From Byssovorax sp. (GTDB lineage: Bacteria > Myxococcota_A > Polyangia > Polyangiales > Polyangiaceae), in NCBI GenBank assembly GCA_025362495.1, contig JANYGI010000114.1, positions 1 to 64,000 on the forward strand: a stretch of DNA of 64,000 nucleotides, in the 5' to 3' direction. Within the stretch, counting starts at the first letter, position 1, and each line of letters opens with the position of its first letter. Under the pieces are notes generated by a model, which ran no database searches, was not told the origin of the DNA, and saw nothing but the letters and a program-made list of their open reading frames with translations. This document shows, piece after piece, positions 33,464 through 41,865 of the stretch. Both the position numbers and the translations under genes were made by a program.

Positions 33464-34714
33464 GTGGCCCCGGTGCGTAGGCGCGTTGCGGCGGCGTGGA
33501 TAGTCCTCCTGGGGCTCGCAGGGTGCGGGCGATGCGGGTCGCCGAAGCCCACGATCGACGGCGGCCCGGCCCCGTTCACCGTGACGACGCTGCCCCCGCC
33601 GGCCGCGTGGACGTTCTCGCTCGTGCGCATGGACTACGACGTCGCCGCGCCGGAGAAATGCGCCACGCGCGCGCCGCTCGTGCGCGCCCCGATCGCGGGG
33701 ACGGCGCGCTTCGTCGCCGAGCCGCGCACGCTCGGCTCGCTGCTGATCGCCGACGGCAGAGACGATCCGCCGCGCCTCGTGGGAGCCGCCGCGCTCACCC
33801 TCGCTCCGGCGGGCGCGACGCACGATCCGAAGCCGATCCCGTGGCTTGTGCCCTCGTCGGCGCCCCGGCTCGGCCGCACCGCGGCGGGGCTGTGGGTGGG
33901 CGCGTTCGATCGGCCCGGCGACGGCGGCGCGACCCGCGTCGGCCTCTTTCGCGACGGGGCGATCGATCTGCTGGGCGAAGGCGACGCGTTCGAGGCCACC
34001 GATCTCGCGTGCGTCGGCGATCGCTGCGCGCTGCTCACCAGCCGCGTCGGTCGCGTGGCCATCCCGGGCGCGATCATCTGGACGGGCACCGCCGCCGATC
34101 CCGCCGCGCGCTGGCAGCAGATCGAGCTCGCGCCGACCGATCCGGAGAGCGAGGCGCGCCCGTTCGGCCTCGCGTCGGTCGACGCGGAGCCGGGCGGCGG
34201 CCTGGCGATCACCGCGGCGCTGATCGATCGCGGCGAGATCGTCCTCGATCGGGTAGAGGGCGGATCCACGCGAGAAAAAGGCCGGATCCCCGCGCACCAC
34301 GGCCTGATCGACGTCCTCGATCTGCCCGCGCGCACCGTGGCGATGACCTACGGGACGCCGCTCGACGACGACGGCTGCGTGAAGCCTGGCTCCCTCGGAG
34401 GCGCCTCGATCCGCTTCGAGCGCACCGGCCTCCCGAGCATCGAGATCAAGACCCCCGCGCCGCCGCTCGGCGGATCGCTGCGACGCCTCGATCAGGGCGC
34501 GCTCGCGACGTGGATCGCGCCGCTCGGGTGCGGCCGCCCCCGGCGCGTCGTCTACGCGGTCGTCCTCGACGCCGACGGGGCCCCCGTCAGCGCGCCCATG
34601 GCCGTCTCCGACGCCACCAGCTACGCGGTCGCCGCCTCGGGCGCCGACGTCGATTTCTGGGTCCACAACGAGGCCCGCGTGACCTGGATGCGCCTCCGCT
34701 GCGCCGCGCAGTGA
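33464..34714 (+). CDS. Putative lipoprotein with repeated beta segments
   Basis: The 416-residue product has a lipoprotein signal (VAAAWIVLLGLAGCGRCG). The mature part is rich in short beta strands with Asp/Gly turns (LWVGAFDRPGDGGATRVGLF, GGLAITAALIDRGEIVLDRV), consistent with a beta-propeller-like fold, and has paired cysteines such as CVGDRC. No enzyme motif is seen. GTG 33464 has GGAG four bases ahead; GTG 33473 is an equally short alternative that keeps the signal. The strand is unbroken far upstream, but that extension overlaps other genes. Confidence 0.65.
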   Translation: MAPVRRRVAAAWIVLLGLAGCGRCGSPKPTIDGGPAPFTVTTLPPPAAWTFSLVRMDYDVAAPEKCATRAPLVRAPIAGTARFVAEPRTLGSLLIADGRDDPPRLVGAAALTLAPAGATHDPKPIPWLVPSSAPRLGRTAAGLWVGAFDRPGDGGATRVGLFRDGAIDLLGEGDAFEATDLACVGDRCALLTSRVGRVAIPGAIIWTGTAADPAARWQQIELAPTDPESEARPFGLASVDAEPGGGLAITAALIDRGEIVLDRVEGGSTREKGRIPAHHGLIDVLDLPARTVAMTYGTPLDDDGCVKPGSLGGASIRFERTGLPSIEIKTPAPPLGGSLRRLDQGALATWIAPLGCGRPRRVVYAVVLDADGAPVSAPMAVSDATSYAVAASGADVDFWVHNEARVTWMRLRCAAQ

Positions 34715-34771
34715 GCGGGCGATCGATCCTGTTTGCAAGGCGCCTTCGAGCGGCTAGTGTCGCGCCCCTGC

Positions 34772-35833
34772 ATGGCGCACGATAAGCTCAGGTCTCCCGA
34801 CTCGAACCGCCAGAGCGCCGCGAACGGCCCGCGGTCGGCTCGATCACGCGGCCGGGTCGTCGCCATCACCGGCGCCTCGTCGTTCCTCGGCAAGAACCTC
34901 GTCGGGGTCCTCGAAGAAGATCCGCGCACGGCCCGCATCGTGGCCATCGACGTGAAGGCGCCGACGACGAGCGGCCCCAAGACCCGCATGTACCCCGTGG
35001 ATTTGACAGCCCCCGCCTCGGAAGAGCGCGTCGCCGAGATCCTCCAGGCCGAGGGCGTCGACACCCTGCTCCACCTCGCGTTCCTCTCGTCGCCGACGCA
35101 CGCGACGGCCTGGGCCCACGAGCTCGAGTCGGTCGGGACGATGCACCTCCTGAACGCGGCGCGGCAGGTCGATCTCCAGAAGCTCATCCTCTGGAGCCAG
35201 ACGATCCTCTACGGCGCGCACCCGACGAACCCCAATTTTCTGAGCGAGCGCCACCCGCTCCGCGCCGACGCCGACGAGCCGTTCTTCGCCGACAAGATCG
35301 CCGCCGAGCGCGAGGTCGCGATGTTTGCGGCGAAGGCCAAGGGCACCGTCGTGACCATCCTCCGCACCGCGCCGATCGTCGGGCCAACGGTCAACAACTA
35401 CATCACGCGTTACCTCGCCGAGCGCTTCGTGATCACCCTGCTCGGCTTCGATCCGCTCTGGCAGTTCGTCCACGAGGTCGACGCGATCGCCGCCTTCAAG
35501 CTGGCGATCGACCGCGATTTCCCGGGCACGTTCAACATCGTCGGCGAGGGCGTGCTGCCGATCTCCACCGCGATCAAGATCGCCGGACGCACCTCGCTCC
35601 CGATCTTCCATCCCCTCGCCGAGACGCTGATCGCGGCGAGCTGGGCGGCCCAGGCCGCGTACGCTCCGGCCAGCTTCCTGCGCTATCTCCGCTACGTCAG
35701 CATCGCCGACGGCGAGAAGGCCGCGCGGGTCATGGGCTTCCGGCCCGCGTACACCACGCGCGAGGCGCTGCTCGACTACGTGAGCGCGCAGCGGCTCCGC
35801 GACGTGCGCCTGCTCCAGGAGACGGCGACGTGA
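34772..35833 (+). CDS. NAD-dependent epimerase/dehydratase (extended SDR)
   Basis: This 353-residue protein has a Rossmann start VVAITGASSFLGKNLVGVLEED with the GxxxxxG dinucleotide motif. LLHLAFLSSPTH follows, then a region where extended SDRs have YxxxK; here the nearest is PFFADKIAAER, with Phe instead of the catalytic Tyr. It also has LRTAPIVGPTVNNYI. It may bind NAD(P) yet be a weak or altered enzyme. An acyltransferase gene starts 13 bp later and truB follows, so they look co-transcribed. From memory, an epimerase/acyltransferase pair with this order exists in mycobacteria (Rv0501-Rv0502). Confidence 0.8.
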   Translation: MAHDKLRSPDSNRQSAANGPRSARSRGRVVAITGASSFLGKNLVGVLEEDPRTARIVAIDVKAPTTSGPKTRMYPVDLTAPASEERVAEILQAEGVDTLLHLAFLSSPTHATAWAHELESVGTMHLLNAARQVDLQKLILWSQTILYGAHPTNPNFLSERHPLRADADEPFFADKIAAEREVAMFAAKAKGTVVTILRTAPIVGPTVNNYITRYLAERFVITLLGFDPLWQFVHEVDAIAAFKLAIDRDFPGTFNIVGEGVLPISTAIKIAGRTSLPIFHPLAETLIAASWAAQAAYAPASFLRYLRYVSIADGEKAARVMGFRPAYTTREALLDYVSAQRLRDVRLLQETAT

Positions 35834-35846
35834 AGGCTCGGCGACG

Positions 35847-37361
35847 ATGAGCAAGAAGAACAAGCGCAACAAGGGCAAAGCACCGCCCTCGGCGTGGATC
35901 ACCGATCTTCGCCACCGCGGGCCGCGGGGCGCGTCGAGCCCGGAAGCCCCGGCGCCCTCCGCGCCAGAAGAGACCACCGAGATGAGCCCTGTCATCCCCA
36001 CGCTCCCGTCGACCGAGGCCGGGCCGGCCGCCGCCGCCGAGATCACCGTGAACCTCGGCGCGCGCGAGCCCGACGTGGTCGAGGGCGACGACGCCCACGA
36101 CACCGACGCGACCCGCGCCTACCCGGCGATCCCGCGCCATCCGCGCGTGCCCGACACCTCGTTCGCCGCCGGCGATTCACCCTCGTCGGGCTACGAGCTC
36201 AGCGAGGAGACGCAGGCCGACATCGCGCCGATCGGCCCGACCGAGTACGCGTTCCTGGACCGGCACCCGAACGGCCCCGAGTCGGACGAGCCGCGCCCGG
36301 CGGCGATCGCCGGCTCGGCGTCGCGCGAGCACCTCGAGCAGCAAATCAAGGATCTCGAGGCCCGCCTCGACGAGATGATCGGGCGCAAGAAGGCCTCGCC
36401 GTCGGCGCTGCCGCCGCCCCCCTCGACGACGGTCGAATCAGGGACGAAGCGCCACGAGCCCGAGCCCGCCGGGGCGCCCGCTGCCGAGCCCGAAACGGGC
36501 CCCGGCGCCACCGCGAAAGAGGTGCTCTCGAGCGACTTCTACCAGCGCCAGTGGGGGCGCCAGAGCCTGCGCACCCGCTCGGAGGACGTCGACGAGTTCG
36601 GCCACGATCCGGCCTACGAGGCGCGGTTCATTCCGTTCTTCGACTTCCTGTTCAAGAGCTACTTCCGCGTCGAGGTCGAGGGCACGGCGAACATCCCGAA
36701 CGCTGGGCGCTGCCTCGTCGTCGGCAACCACTCCGGCGGGCCCCTGCCCTACGACGGGATCATGCTGCGCACCGTGGTCCGCCGCGAGCACGAGAAACAG
36801 CGCGAGCTCCGCTGGCTCGCGGAAGACTTCGTGTACTATCTACCCTTTGTCGGCTCGGCGATGAACCGCCTCGGCGCGGTGCGGGCCTGCCAGGAGAACG
36901 CCGAGCGCCTGCTCGCCGAAGAGCGCCTCGTCGCGGTCTTCCCCGAGGGCGCCAAGGGCATCGGCAAGCTCTACAAGGATCGGTATCGCCTCCAGCGATT
37001 CGGCCGCGGCGGCTTCATTCGCCTGTGTCTGCGCACGCAGACGCCGATCGTGCCCTGCGCGATCGTCGGCGCCGAGGAGGCCAATCCGATGCTCTACCGC
37101 ATCGAGTACATGGCCAAGACGCTGGGCATTCCGTACCTGCCGATCACGCCGACGTTCCCGGCGCTCGGGCCGCTCGGGCTGCTCCCCGCGCCGACCAAGT
37201 GGCGCGTCGTCTTCGGCGAGCCGCTGTCGTTCGACGGCTACGGGCCCGAGGCCGCCGACGACGACATCCTGGTCGGGCGCCTCGCCGAGCGCGTCCGCGC
37301 CACGATCCAGGGCATGCTCGATCGCATGGTCTCGGCGCGCAAATCGGTCTGGTTCGGGTGA
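35847..37361 (+). CDS. PlsC-type glycerolipid acyltransferase with long disordered N-terminus
   Basis: The C-terminal half of this 504-residue protein is a lysophospholipid-acyltransferase domain. The His box reads H295-x7-D303 (NHSGGPLPYDG), a spacing known in a subgroup of PlsC-like proteins rather than the usual Hx4D. FPEGAKGIGK (from 365) is the second substrate box. Residues 1 to about 220 are Pro/Ala/Glu/Ser-rich and look unstructured, with a short coiled coil (HLEQQIKDLEARLDEMIG, about 150-170). It probably acylates a glycerolipid at the membrane. It lies between the SDR and truB. Confidence 0.85.
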   Translation: MSKKNKRNKGKAPPSAWITDLRHRGPRGASSPEAPAPSAPEETTEMSPVIPTLPSTEAGPAAAAEITVNLGAREPDVVEGDDAHDTDATRAYPAIPRHPRVPDTSFAAGDSPSSGYELSEETQADIAPIGPTEYAFLDRHPNGPESDEPRPAAIAGSASREHLEQQIKDLEARLDEMIGRKKASPSALPPPPSTTVESGTKRHEPEPAGAPAAEPETGPGATAKEVLSSDFYQRQWGRQSLRTRSEDVDEFGHDPAYEARFIPFFDFLFKSYFRVEVEGTANIPNAGRCLVVGNHSGGPLPYDGIMLRTVVRREHEKQRELRWLAEDFVYYLPFVGSAMNRLGAVRACQENAERLLAEERLVAVFPEGAKGIGKLYKDRYRLQRFGRGGFIRLCLRTQTPIVPCAIVGAEEANPMLYRIEYMAKTLGIPYLPITPTFPALGPLGLLPAPTKWRVVFGEPLSFDGYGPEAADDDILVGRLAERVRATIQGMLDRMVSARKSVWFG

Positions 37362-37365
37362 CTGG

Positions 37366-38310
37366 TTGAGCAACGCCGACTCCACGGCGGGGCCGCACGG
37401 CGTCCTCGTCGTCGACAAGCCGGTCGGGCCGACGAGCCACGACTGCGTCGGCAAGGCCCGCCGCAAGCTCGGCACGCGCCGCGTCGGCCACGCGGGCACG
37501 CTCGATCCGATGGCCTCGGGCGTGCTCGTGCTCCTCGTCGGCGAGGGCACGAAGCTCGGCCCGTACGTCACCGCGCACGAGAAGACGTACCGCGCCCGCG
37601 TCACGTTCGGCGTCGCCACCGACACCCTGGATCGCGAGGGCCACGAGACGGCGTCGGCCCCGATCCCCGCGTGGCTCCGCGACGAGCTCGCGGCGCTGAC
37701 CCGCGGCGAAGCGCTCGGGCCGCGCCTCGCCGAGGCCTTCCGGGGCGAGCTCGCGCGCACGGCGCAGATCCCTCCTGCCTTCTCGGCGATCAAGGTCGAC
37801 GGCCGCCGCAGCTACGATCGCGCGCGCAAGGGCGAGGAGGTCGATCTCCCCGAGCGCGACGTCACGCTCCGCGCGATCACCGCCGCCGGCGCCGACGCCG
37901 ACGCCGAGCACCCGTTCCTCGACGTCGATCTCGACGTGAGCAAGGGCTACTACGTGCGCTCGTTCGCGCGCGATCTCGGCGCCCGCCTCGGCCTCCCAGC
38001 GCACCTCGGCGCGCTCCGCCGCACCGCGAGCGGTCCGTTCACGCTCGAGCGAGCGGTCGGCCTCGACGACATCACGCCGGGCGCGCTCGTCCCCGTCCCC
38101 AACGCAGCCGTCGAAGCCCTCGCGTCGGGCACACTGACGGACGAAGGCGCGATCCGCGCGCATCACGGGAAGCCGCTTTCCGAAGCCGATTTCGTGCTCT
38201 TGCCGCCCCTCGATCAGGCCTCGGCCTGGCTCGACTCGGCGGGTCGCCTCGTCGCCGTGGGCACCCGGACGGCGACCGAGCTCGTCAACCACCGTGGATT
38301 TCGCACCTAG
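37366..38310 (+). CDS. truB: tRNA pseudouridine(55) synthase
   Basis: TruB makes the universal pseudouridine at position 55 in the T-loop of tRNA. The 314-residue protein has VLVVDKPVGPTSHDCV, the catalytic D47 in GHAGTLDPMASGVL, the thumb region KTYRARVTFGVATDTLDREG and the later YYVRSFARDLG motif. A short C-terminal PUA-like tail is seen. The start is TTG 37366, four bases past the acyltransferase stop. The usual partners rbfA and infB are not upstream, so truB sits here in a non-standard operon. Confidence 0.95.
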   Translation: MSNADSTAGPHGVLVVDKPVGPTSHDCVGKARRKLGTRRVGHAGTLDPMASGVLVLLVGEGTKLGPYVTAHEKTYRARVTFGVATDTLDREGHETASAPIPAWLRDELAALTRGEALGPRLAEAFRGELARTAQIPPAFSAIKVDGRRSYDRARKGEEVDLPERDVTLRAITAAGADADAEHPFLDVDLDVSKGYYVRSFARDLGARLGLPAHLGALRRTASGPFTLERAVGLDDITPGALVPVPNAAVEALASGTLTDEGAIRAHHGKPLSEADFVLLPPLDQASAWLDSAGRLVAVGTRTATELVNHRGFRT

Positions 38311-38448
38311 CGCCACGTCCGCGCGCGCCTCCCCCGTGGGCTATGCTTCATGCAACCGTGGCGCGTTTCGAGCCACACCCCGTCACCGCCTCCACCGAGC
38401 CCCCCGTCCGCACCGATGCCCGTCGACACCCCGCTCCCAAGTACCACC

Positions 38449-38470
38449 CACGCAACCCTCGGGTTGCGTG
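38449..38470. promoter_or_regulatory. Perfect 10-bp inverted repeat between truB and the CorC-like gene
   Basis: CACGCAACCC (38449-38458) and GGGTTGCGTG (38461-38470) are separated by two bases. In RNA the inner pairs would open to give a usable loop. It lies 44 bp before the next gene's start and could end the truB transcript or bind a regulator. No T-run follows on the + strand. Confidence 0.5.
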
Positions 38471-38513
38471 AAACCGCAAGGCTCCTGTACTCTCGCTGCC
38501 AAAGGAGCTCGGT

Positions 38514-39779
38514 TTGATCATCCCCTGGCCTGCGCTCCTGGGGGCAAGCGCATCAATCGTGGTCGGCGCGCTGTTCGCAGGAGCAGACACCGCCGTCACG
38601 AGCCTCAGCCCGACGCACCTCAACGCGCTGATCGAGCAGGCGACGGGGAAGCGTCGCGCCGCGTTCGAGCGGATCCAGGCGCACGAGGCGCGGATCCGCT
38701 CGCGTTACCTCGTCGGCAGGATCACCTCCACGGCGGTCACCGCGTTCTGCTTCTTCGAGGCGTTCGAGCCGGTCAGCGAGCGCCAGTACTTCGCGCTCAT
38801 CGCCACGGTGCTGCTCACGTCGACGATCTTCGAGATCGTCACCTCGCTCGCGAAGAAGCACGCCGACAACGTCGCCCCGATAGCCGCGCGCTTCCTCCGC
38901 CCGCTCGAGATCGCCGTGCTGCCCCTCGCCGGCCCGCTCGGCTGGCTGGGTGAGCGCCTCAGCCGCAAGAAGGACGGCGAGCAGCCCGTCGATCCGCGGG
39001 TCACCGAGGCCGAGGTCGAGGCCCTCGTCGAGGAGGGCGAGCGCACCGGCCTCTTCGGCCGCGAGCCCGCCGAGATGATCCGCAACGTGCTCGAGTTCGC
39101 CGATCGCACGGCGCGCGACGTGATGATCCCGCGCAACAAAGTCGAGGCCGTCGACGTGAGCATGTCGCTCGACGAGGCCCTGGCCTTCGTCTCGAACAGC
39201 GGCCACTCGCGCTACCCGGTCTATCGCGAGCAGATCGACAACGTCGTCGGCCTGCTCTACGCGAAGGACCTCTTCAAGCTCCTCGAGGACGTCGATCGCA
39301 AGCAGACGACGCTGCGCGAGATCATCCGCCAGCCGGCGAACTTCGTGGCCGAGTCGCAGCCCCTCTCGACGCTGCTGAAGGAGATGCGCGGCCGCCGGCA
39401 ACACCTGGCGATCGTCGTCGACGAGTTCGGCGGCATCTCCGGCATCGTGACGCTGGAAGATGTGCTCGAAGAGATCGTCGGCGACATCCGCGACGAGCAC
39501 GACGAAGCCGACGACGCCGGCATCGAGGACCTCGGCGACGGCCGCCTCGTCGCCGACGCCGCCGTCTCGATGCGCGAGCTCGGCGACTACCTCGGCGGCA
39601 GCATCACCACCGACGACGGCGCCGAGTCCCTCGGCAGCATGCTCACCGACCACGTCGGCAAGATCCCCGAGGTCGGCACCGCCGTGAGCAAGTTCGGCCT
39701 GCACTTCATCGTGCGCGACTCCGACGCGACCCACATCGGCAAAGTCGAGATCATCCGCCCCCGCACCGCCACGCTGTAG
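38514..39779 (+). CDS. CNNM/CorC-HlyC family membrane protein with CBS domains
   Basis: The 421-residue protein belongs to the DUF21-CBS-CorC_HlyC family linked to divalent cation homeostasis. The N-terminal part (1-150) has the transmembrane DUF21 domain, though only about three helices are obvious. A CBS pair follows, with RDVMIPRNKVEAVDV, SRYPVYREQIDNVVGLLYAKDLF and HLAIVVDEFGGISGIVTLEDVLEEIVG. The C-terminal 80 residues are the CorC/HlyC ion-associated domain. TTG 38514 follows AAAGGAG at good spacing and is the likely start. Confidence 0.9.
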   Translation: MIIPWPALLGASASIVVGALFAGADTAVTSLSPTHLNALIEQATGKRRAAFERIQAHEARIRSRYLVGRITSTAVTAFCFFEAFEPVSERQYFALIATVLLTSTIFEIVTSLAKKHADNVAPIAARFLRPLEIAVLPLAGPLGWLGERLSRKKDGEQPVDPRVTEAEVEALVEEGERTGLFGREPAEMIRNVLEFADRTARDVMIPRNKVEAVDVSMSLDEALAFVSNSGHSRYPVYREQIDNVVGLLYAKDLFKLLEDVDRKQTTLREIIRQPANFVAESQPLSTLLKEMRGRRQHLAIVVDEFGGISGIVTLEDVLEEIVGDIRDEHDEADDAGIEDLGDGRLVADAAVSMRELGDYLGGSITTDDGAESLGSMLTDHVGKIPEVGTAVSKFGLHFIVRDSDATHIGKVEIIRPRTATL

Positions 39780-39816
39780 CCCCACGCCGCGAACCTGATC
39801 TGACCGGGTTTGGGCG

Positions 39817-39855
39817 GATCTGATCTGATCTGATCTGATCTGATCTGATCTGATC
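39817..39855. repeat. TGATC pentanucleotide microsatellite
   Basis: GATC followed by seven exact TGATC units gives eight overlapping-context GATC sites every five bases. The run is flanked on both sides by GATCTGACCGGGT (39817-side and upstream at about 39797), so it may have expanded by slippage between two copies. It is between the ends of two convergent genes, so length changes would not alter a reading frame. Confidence 0.95.
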
Positions 39856-39873
39856 TGACCGGGTCTGGTCTGA

Positions 39874-40024
39874 TGTGAGGCGGGCGTCCGTGCCCGCCGC
39901 ATGGACCGGCAAGAGCGAGCACCCTCTTCGATCGAGATCCGCTCGCATCAGCCTTCATTGCCAGCCCGGAAAGGCTTGGCTGCCAGCGAGACTCCATGTG
40001 GCGGGCACGGAGGCCCGCCCCACA
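39874..40024. repeat. 151-bp element with 32-bp inverted ends
   Basis: Left end 39874-39905 and right end 39993-40024 are inverted copies matching at 29 of 32 positions. Each end also holds its own hairpin, GGCGGGC-N6-GCCCGCC. The 87-bp centre has no gene. It lies between convergent genes, right after the TGATC repeat. It resembles a MITE-like repeat or a double-hairpin transcription end. Confidence 0.75.
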
Positions 40025-40038
40025 CGGAGCGCTCCGGG

Positions 40039-41142
40039 CTACTTGGTTCCGCCGCCGAAGTCGCTCGGCGCGGGCTTGCTCTTGGTGGTCGGCTTCGTCG
40101 GGATCGCGACCTTTCCCGACTTCTTGCTCACGCCGCCCGTGCCCGTGCCCGTGCCGGGTGTTACGGAGCCGCCGCTCGATTTCCCGAGGTTGAGGCCGTC
40201 GACGTCGAACGGCGTCGACTTCGTGGACGATGTGGACGATGTGGACGGCGTTGACGGGAACGGCGCCGTCGCGCCGGACGGCGACGGCTTCGGCGCGGGG
40301 ACGAGGCCCTTCGGCGTGTCGGTCGCGTCGGGAGCGACGTTGTTGTTCTGCTTGAGGCCGTCGCTCGCCTGCGATCGCGCGGCGCCGATCTCCGGCGACT
40401 GATCGCCGACCGGATCGAGCCCGCGCGCCTGATCGAGGCCTTCGAGGCAGCCGGCCCAGTCCTCGCGCTTGCACTTCTCGAGTGCGTCGGCCCGGAGCGC
40501 GCGAGCGCGATCGATCGAGTCCGGCGGCTCCGGCACGATGGGCGCCGACGGCGCGGGCACCGGGTGCGCGACCGGTCCATCGGCGCGCGTGAGGACCCAC
40601 CACGCCACGACCGCGACGACGCCGAGCGCGGCCACGGCGGCCAGCTCCGCGAGCCATCGCTCCTTCATCCACCGGCGCATCCGCGACACCCGCTGCCGCA
40701 CGCGCGCCGCCGGCACCTGCTCGTCCGTGGCGATCGCCTCGAGCTTCTCGCCCTCGCCCTCGCGCGCCATCCACGCCAGCGTCTGCTTGGCGTCGCGGCT
40801 CGATCCGGCCTGCTCTTCGGCCCAGCGCGCCATCTCGATCTCCTCGATCGGCGCGGGCGCCGCTTCGAGGTCCGGTAGCTCGGCCGGCGGCTCGCGGTGC
40901 GCGCGGCGGTGGAGATCCGCGACCTTGTGCCGGGCCACGCCGAGCATCCACCGCGTCAGCTCGCGCGGATCGGCCGGCGCGTTCGTCGCGGCCAGCGCGT
41001 CCACCAGCACTGTCTGTACGACGTCGTCGACGTCCGACGGCGGCACGCGGCGCCGCACGAAATCCGAGAGCGCCCGCCGGAGGGCCGGATCGCCGAGCAG
41101 CGTCTTCATCGCGGGAGGTTCGGTGGACATCGTCGCGCTCAT
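40039..41142 (-). CDS. ECF-type sigma factor with C-terminal membrane segment
   Basis: The 367-residue protein starts with an ECF sigma-like module: region 2 (about 18-80, FVRRRVPPSDVDDVVQTVLVD, WMLGVARHKVADLHRR) and region 4 (about 118-162, LEAIATDEQVPAARVRQRVSRMRRWM). A transmembrane helix follows (165-184, LAELAAVAALGVVAVVAWWV). The exported part has a short TPR-like stretch (ALRADALEKCKREDWAGCLEGLDQARGL) and a Ser/Thr/Pro/Gly-rich tail ending SDFGGGTK. A tethered sigma factor could be released by proteolysis or sense envelope state. It is divergent from the L,D-transpeptidase gene, a plausible target. Confidence 0.8.
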   Translation of the reverse strand: MSATMSTEPPAMKTLLGDPALRRALSDFVRRRVPPSDVDDVVQTVLVDALAATNAPADPRELTRWMLGVARHKVADLHRRAHREPPAELPDLEAAPAPIEEIEMARWAEEQAGSSRDAKQTLAWMAREGEGEKLEAIATDEQVPAARVRQRVSRMRRWMKERWLAELAAVAALGVVAVVAWWVLTRADGPVAHPVPAPSAPIVPEPPDSIDRARALRADALEKCKREDWAGCLEGLDQARGLDPVGDQSPEIGAARSQASDGLKQNNNVAPDATDTPKGLVPAPKPSPSGATAPFPSTPSTSSTSSTKSTPFDVDGLNLGKSSGGSVTPGTGTGTGGVSKKSGKVAIPTKPTTKSKPAPSDFGGGTK

Positions 41143-41246
41143 CGGTCGTCCGTCGCCGGAGGCGCGCGGAGTGTGACCAGGTATTTTCGATCCTATTCGC
41201 GATCGCTCTCGCGTCACACTCCAGCGGCGTCTCGCGACCGACGGGA

Positions 41247-41783
41247 ATGCGAAATCGACGCTCTTCCCTGCTCGCCTTGCTCGTCGCGCTCCCGCTCTTC
41301 TTCACGGAAGCCGGCGCTCGATCGGCGCCGACCGTGGACGCGAACGGCGTCGACGAGATCCTGATCCACAAGGCCGACCATAGCCTCCAGCTCCGCGCTC
41401 ACGGCCAGGAGGTGAAGACGTACCGCGTCGCGATCGGCAGCGGCGGCGCGGGGCCGAAGCGCATGGCGGGCGACAACGTCACGCCCGTCGGCACGTACCA
41501 CGTGACCGGCCGCATCAAGGGCCTGTTCCACAATTTCCTCGTCGTCAGCTACCCCAACGACGAGGACCGCACGCGCTACGCCGAGCTCAAGAAGCGCGGC
41601 GAAGTCCCCGAGGGCCACGGCGTCGGCAACGGCATCGGCATCCACGGCACCGGCCACAAAGACTGGAACGGCGTCCACAAGGAGCACGACTGGACCTTCG
41701 GCTGCGTCGCGCTCGACGATGATGAAATCGACGAGGTCGCGGCCGTCGTGAAGAACGGAACGCGCATCGTCATCACCGATTAA
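41247..41783 (+). CDS. L,D-transpeptidase (YkuD domain)
   Basis: This secreted enzyme cross-links peptidoglycan or attaches proteins to it through a Cys nucleophile. The 178-residue precursor has a signal peptide (SSLLALLVALPLFFTEAGA) and a YkuD domain: VGTYHVTGRIKGLFHN, then H133 in GIGIHGTG and the catalytic C153 in DWTFGCVALDDDEID. The shape HGTG...TFGC matches the family, with Phe where His-Gly-Cys is common. It lies 104 bp from the divergent membrane-anchored sigma factor. Confidence 0.9.
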   Translation: MRNRRSSLLALLVALPLFFTEAGARSAPTVDANGVDEILIHKADHSLQLRAHGQEVKTYRVAIGSGGAGPKRMAGDNVTPVGTYHVTGRIKGLFHNFLVVSYPNDEDRTRYAELKKRGEVPEGHGVGNGIGIHGTGHKDWNGVHKEHDWTFGCVALDDDEIDEVAAVVKNGTRIVITD

Positions 41784-41865
41784 TCAATCGCACGGGAGCC
41801 CGCGACGGGTGCTACGGTGGGCCACCCGCGCCGGGGCTCCGATGGGTGCCGGCCGGTGGAGGACC

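Noticed and set aside
38343-38471. Possible 42-codon ORF between truB and the CorC-like gene
   Set aside because: No ribosome site, composition is Pro/Arg/His-rich and its end lies in the inverted repeat. I could not tell it from chance.
39817-39855. Could the TGATC run be a CRISPR array or origin iterons
   Set aside because: Units are five bases without spacers, and no dnaA, rep or cas gene is near. It is a simple microsatellite.
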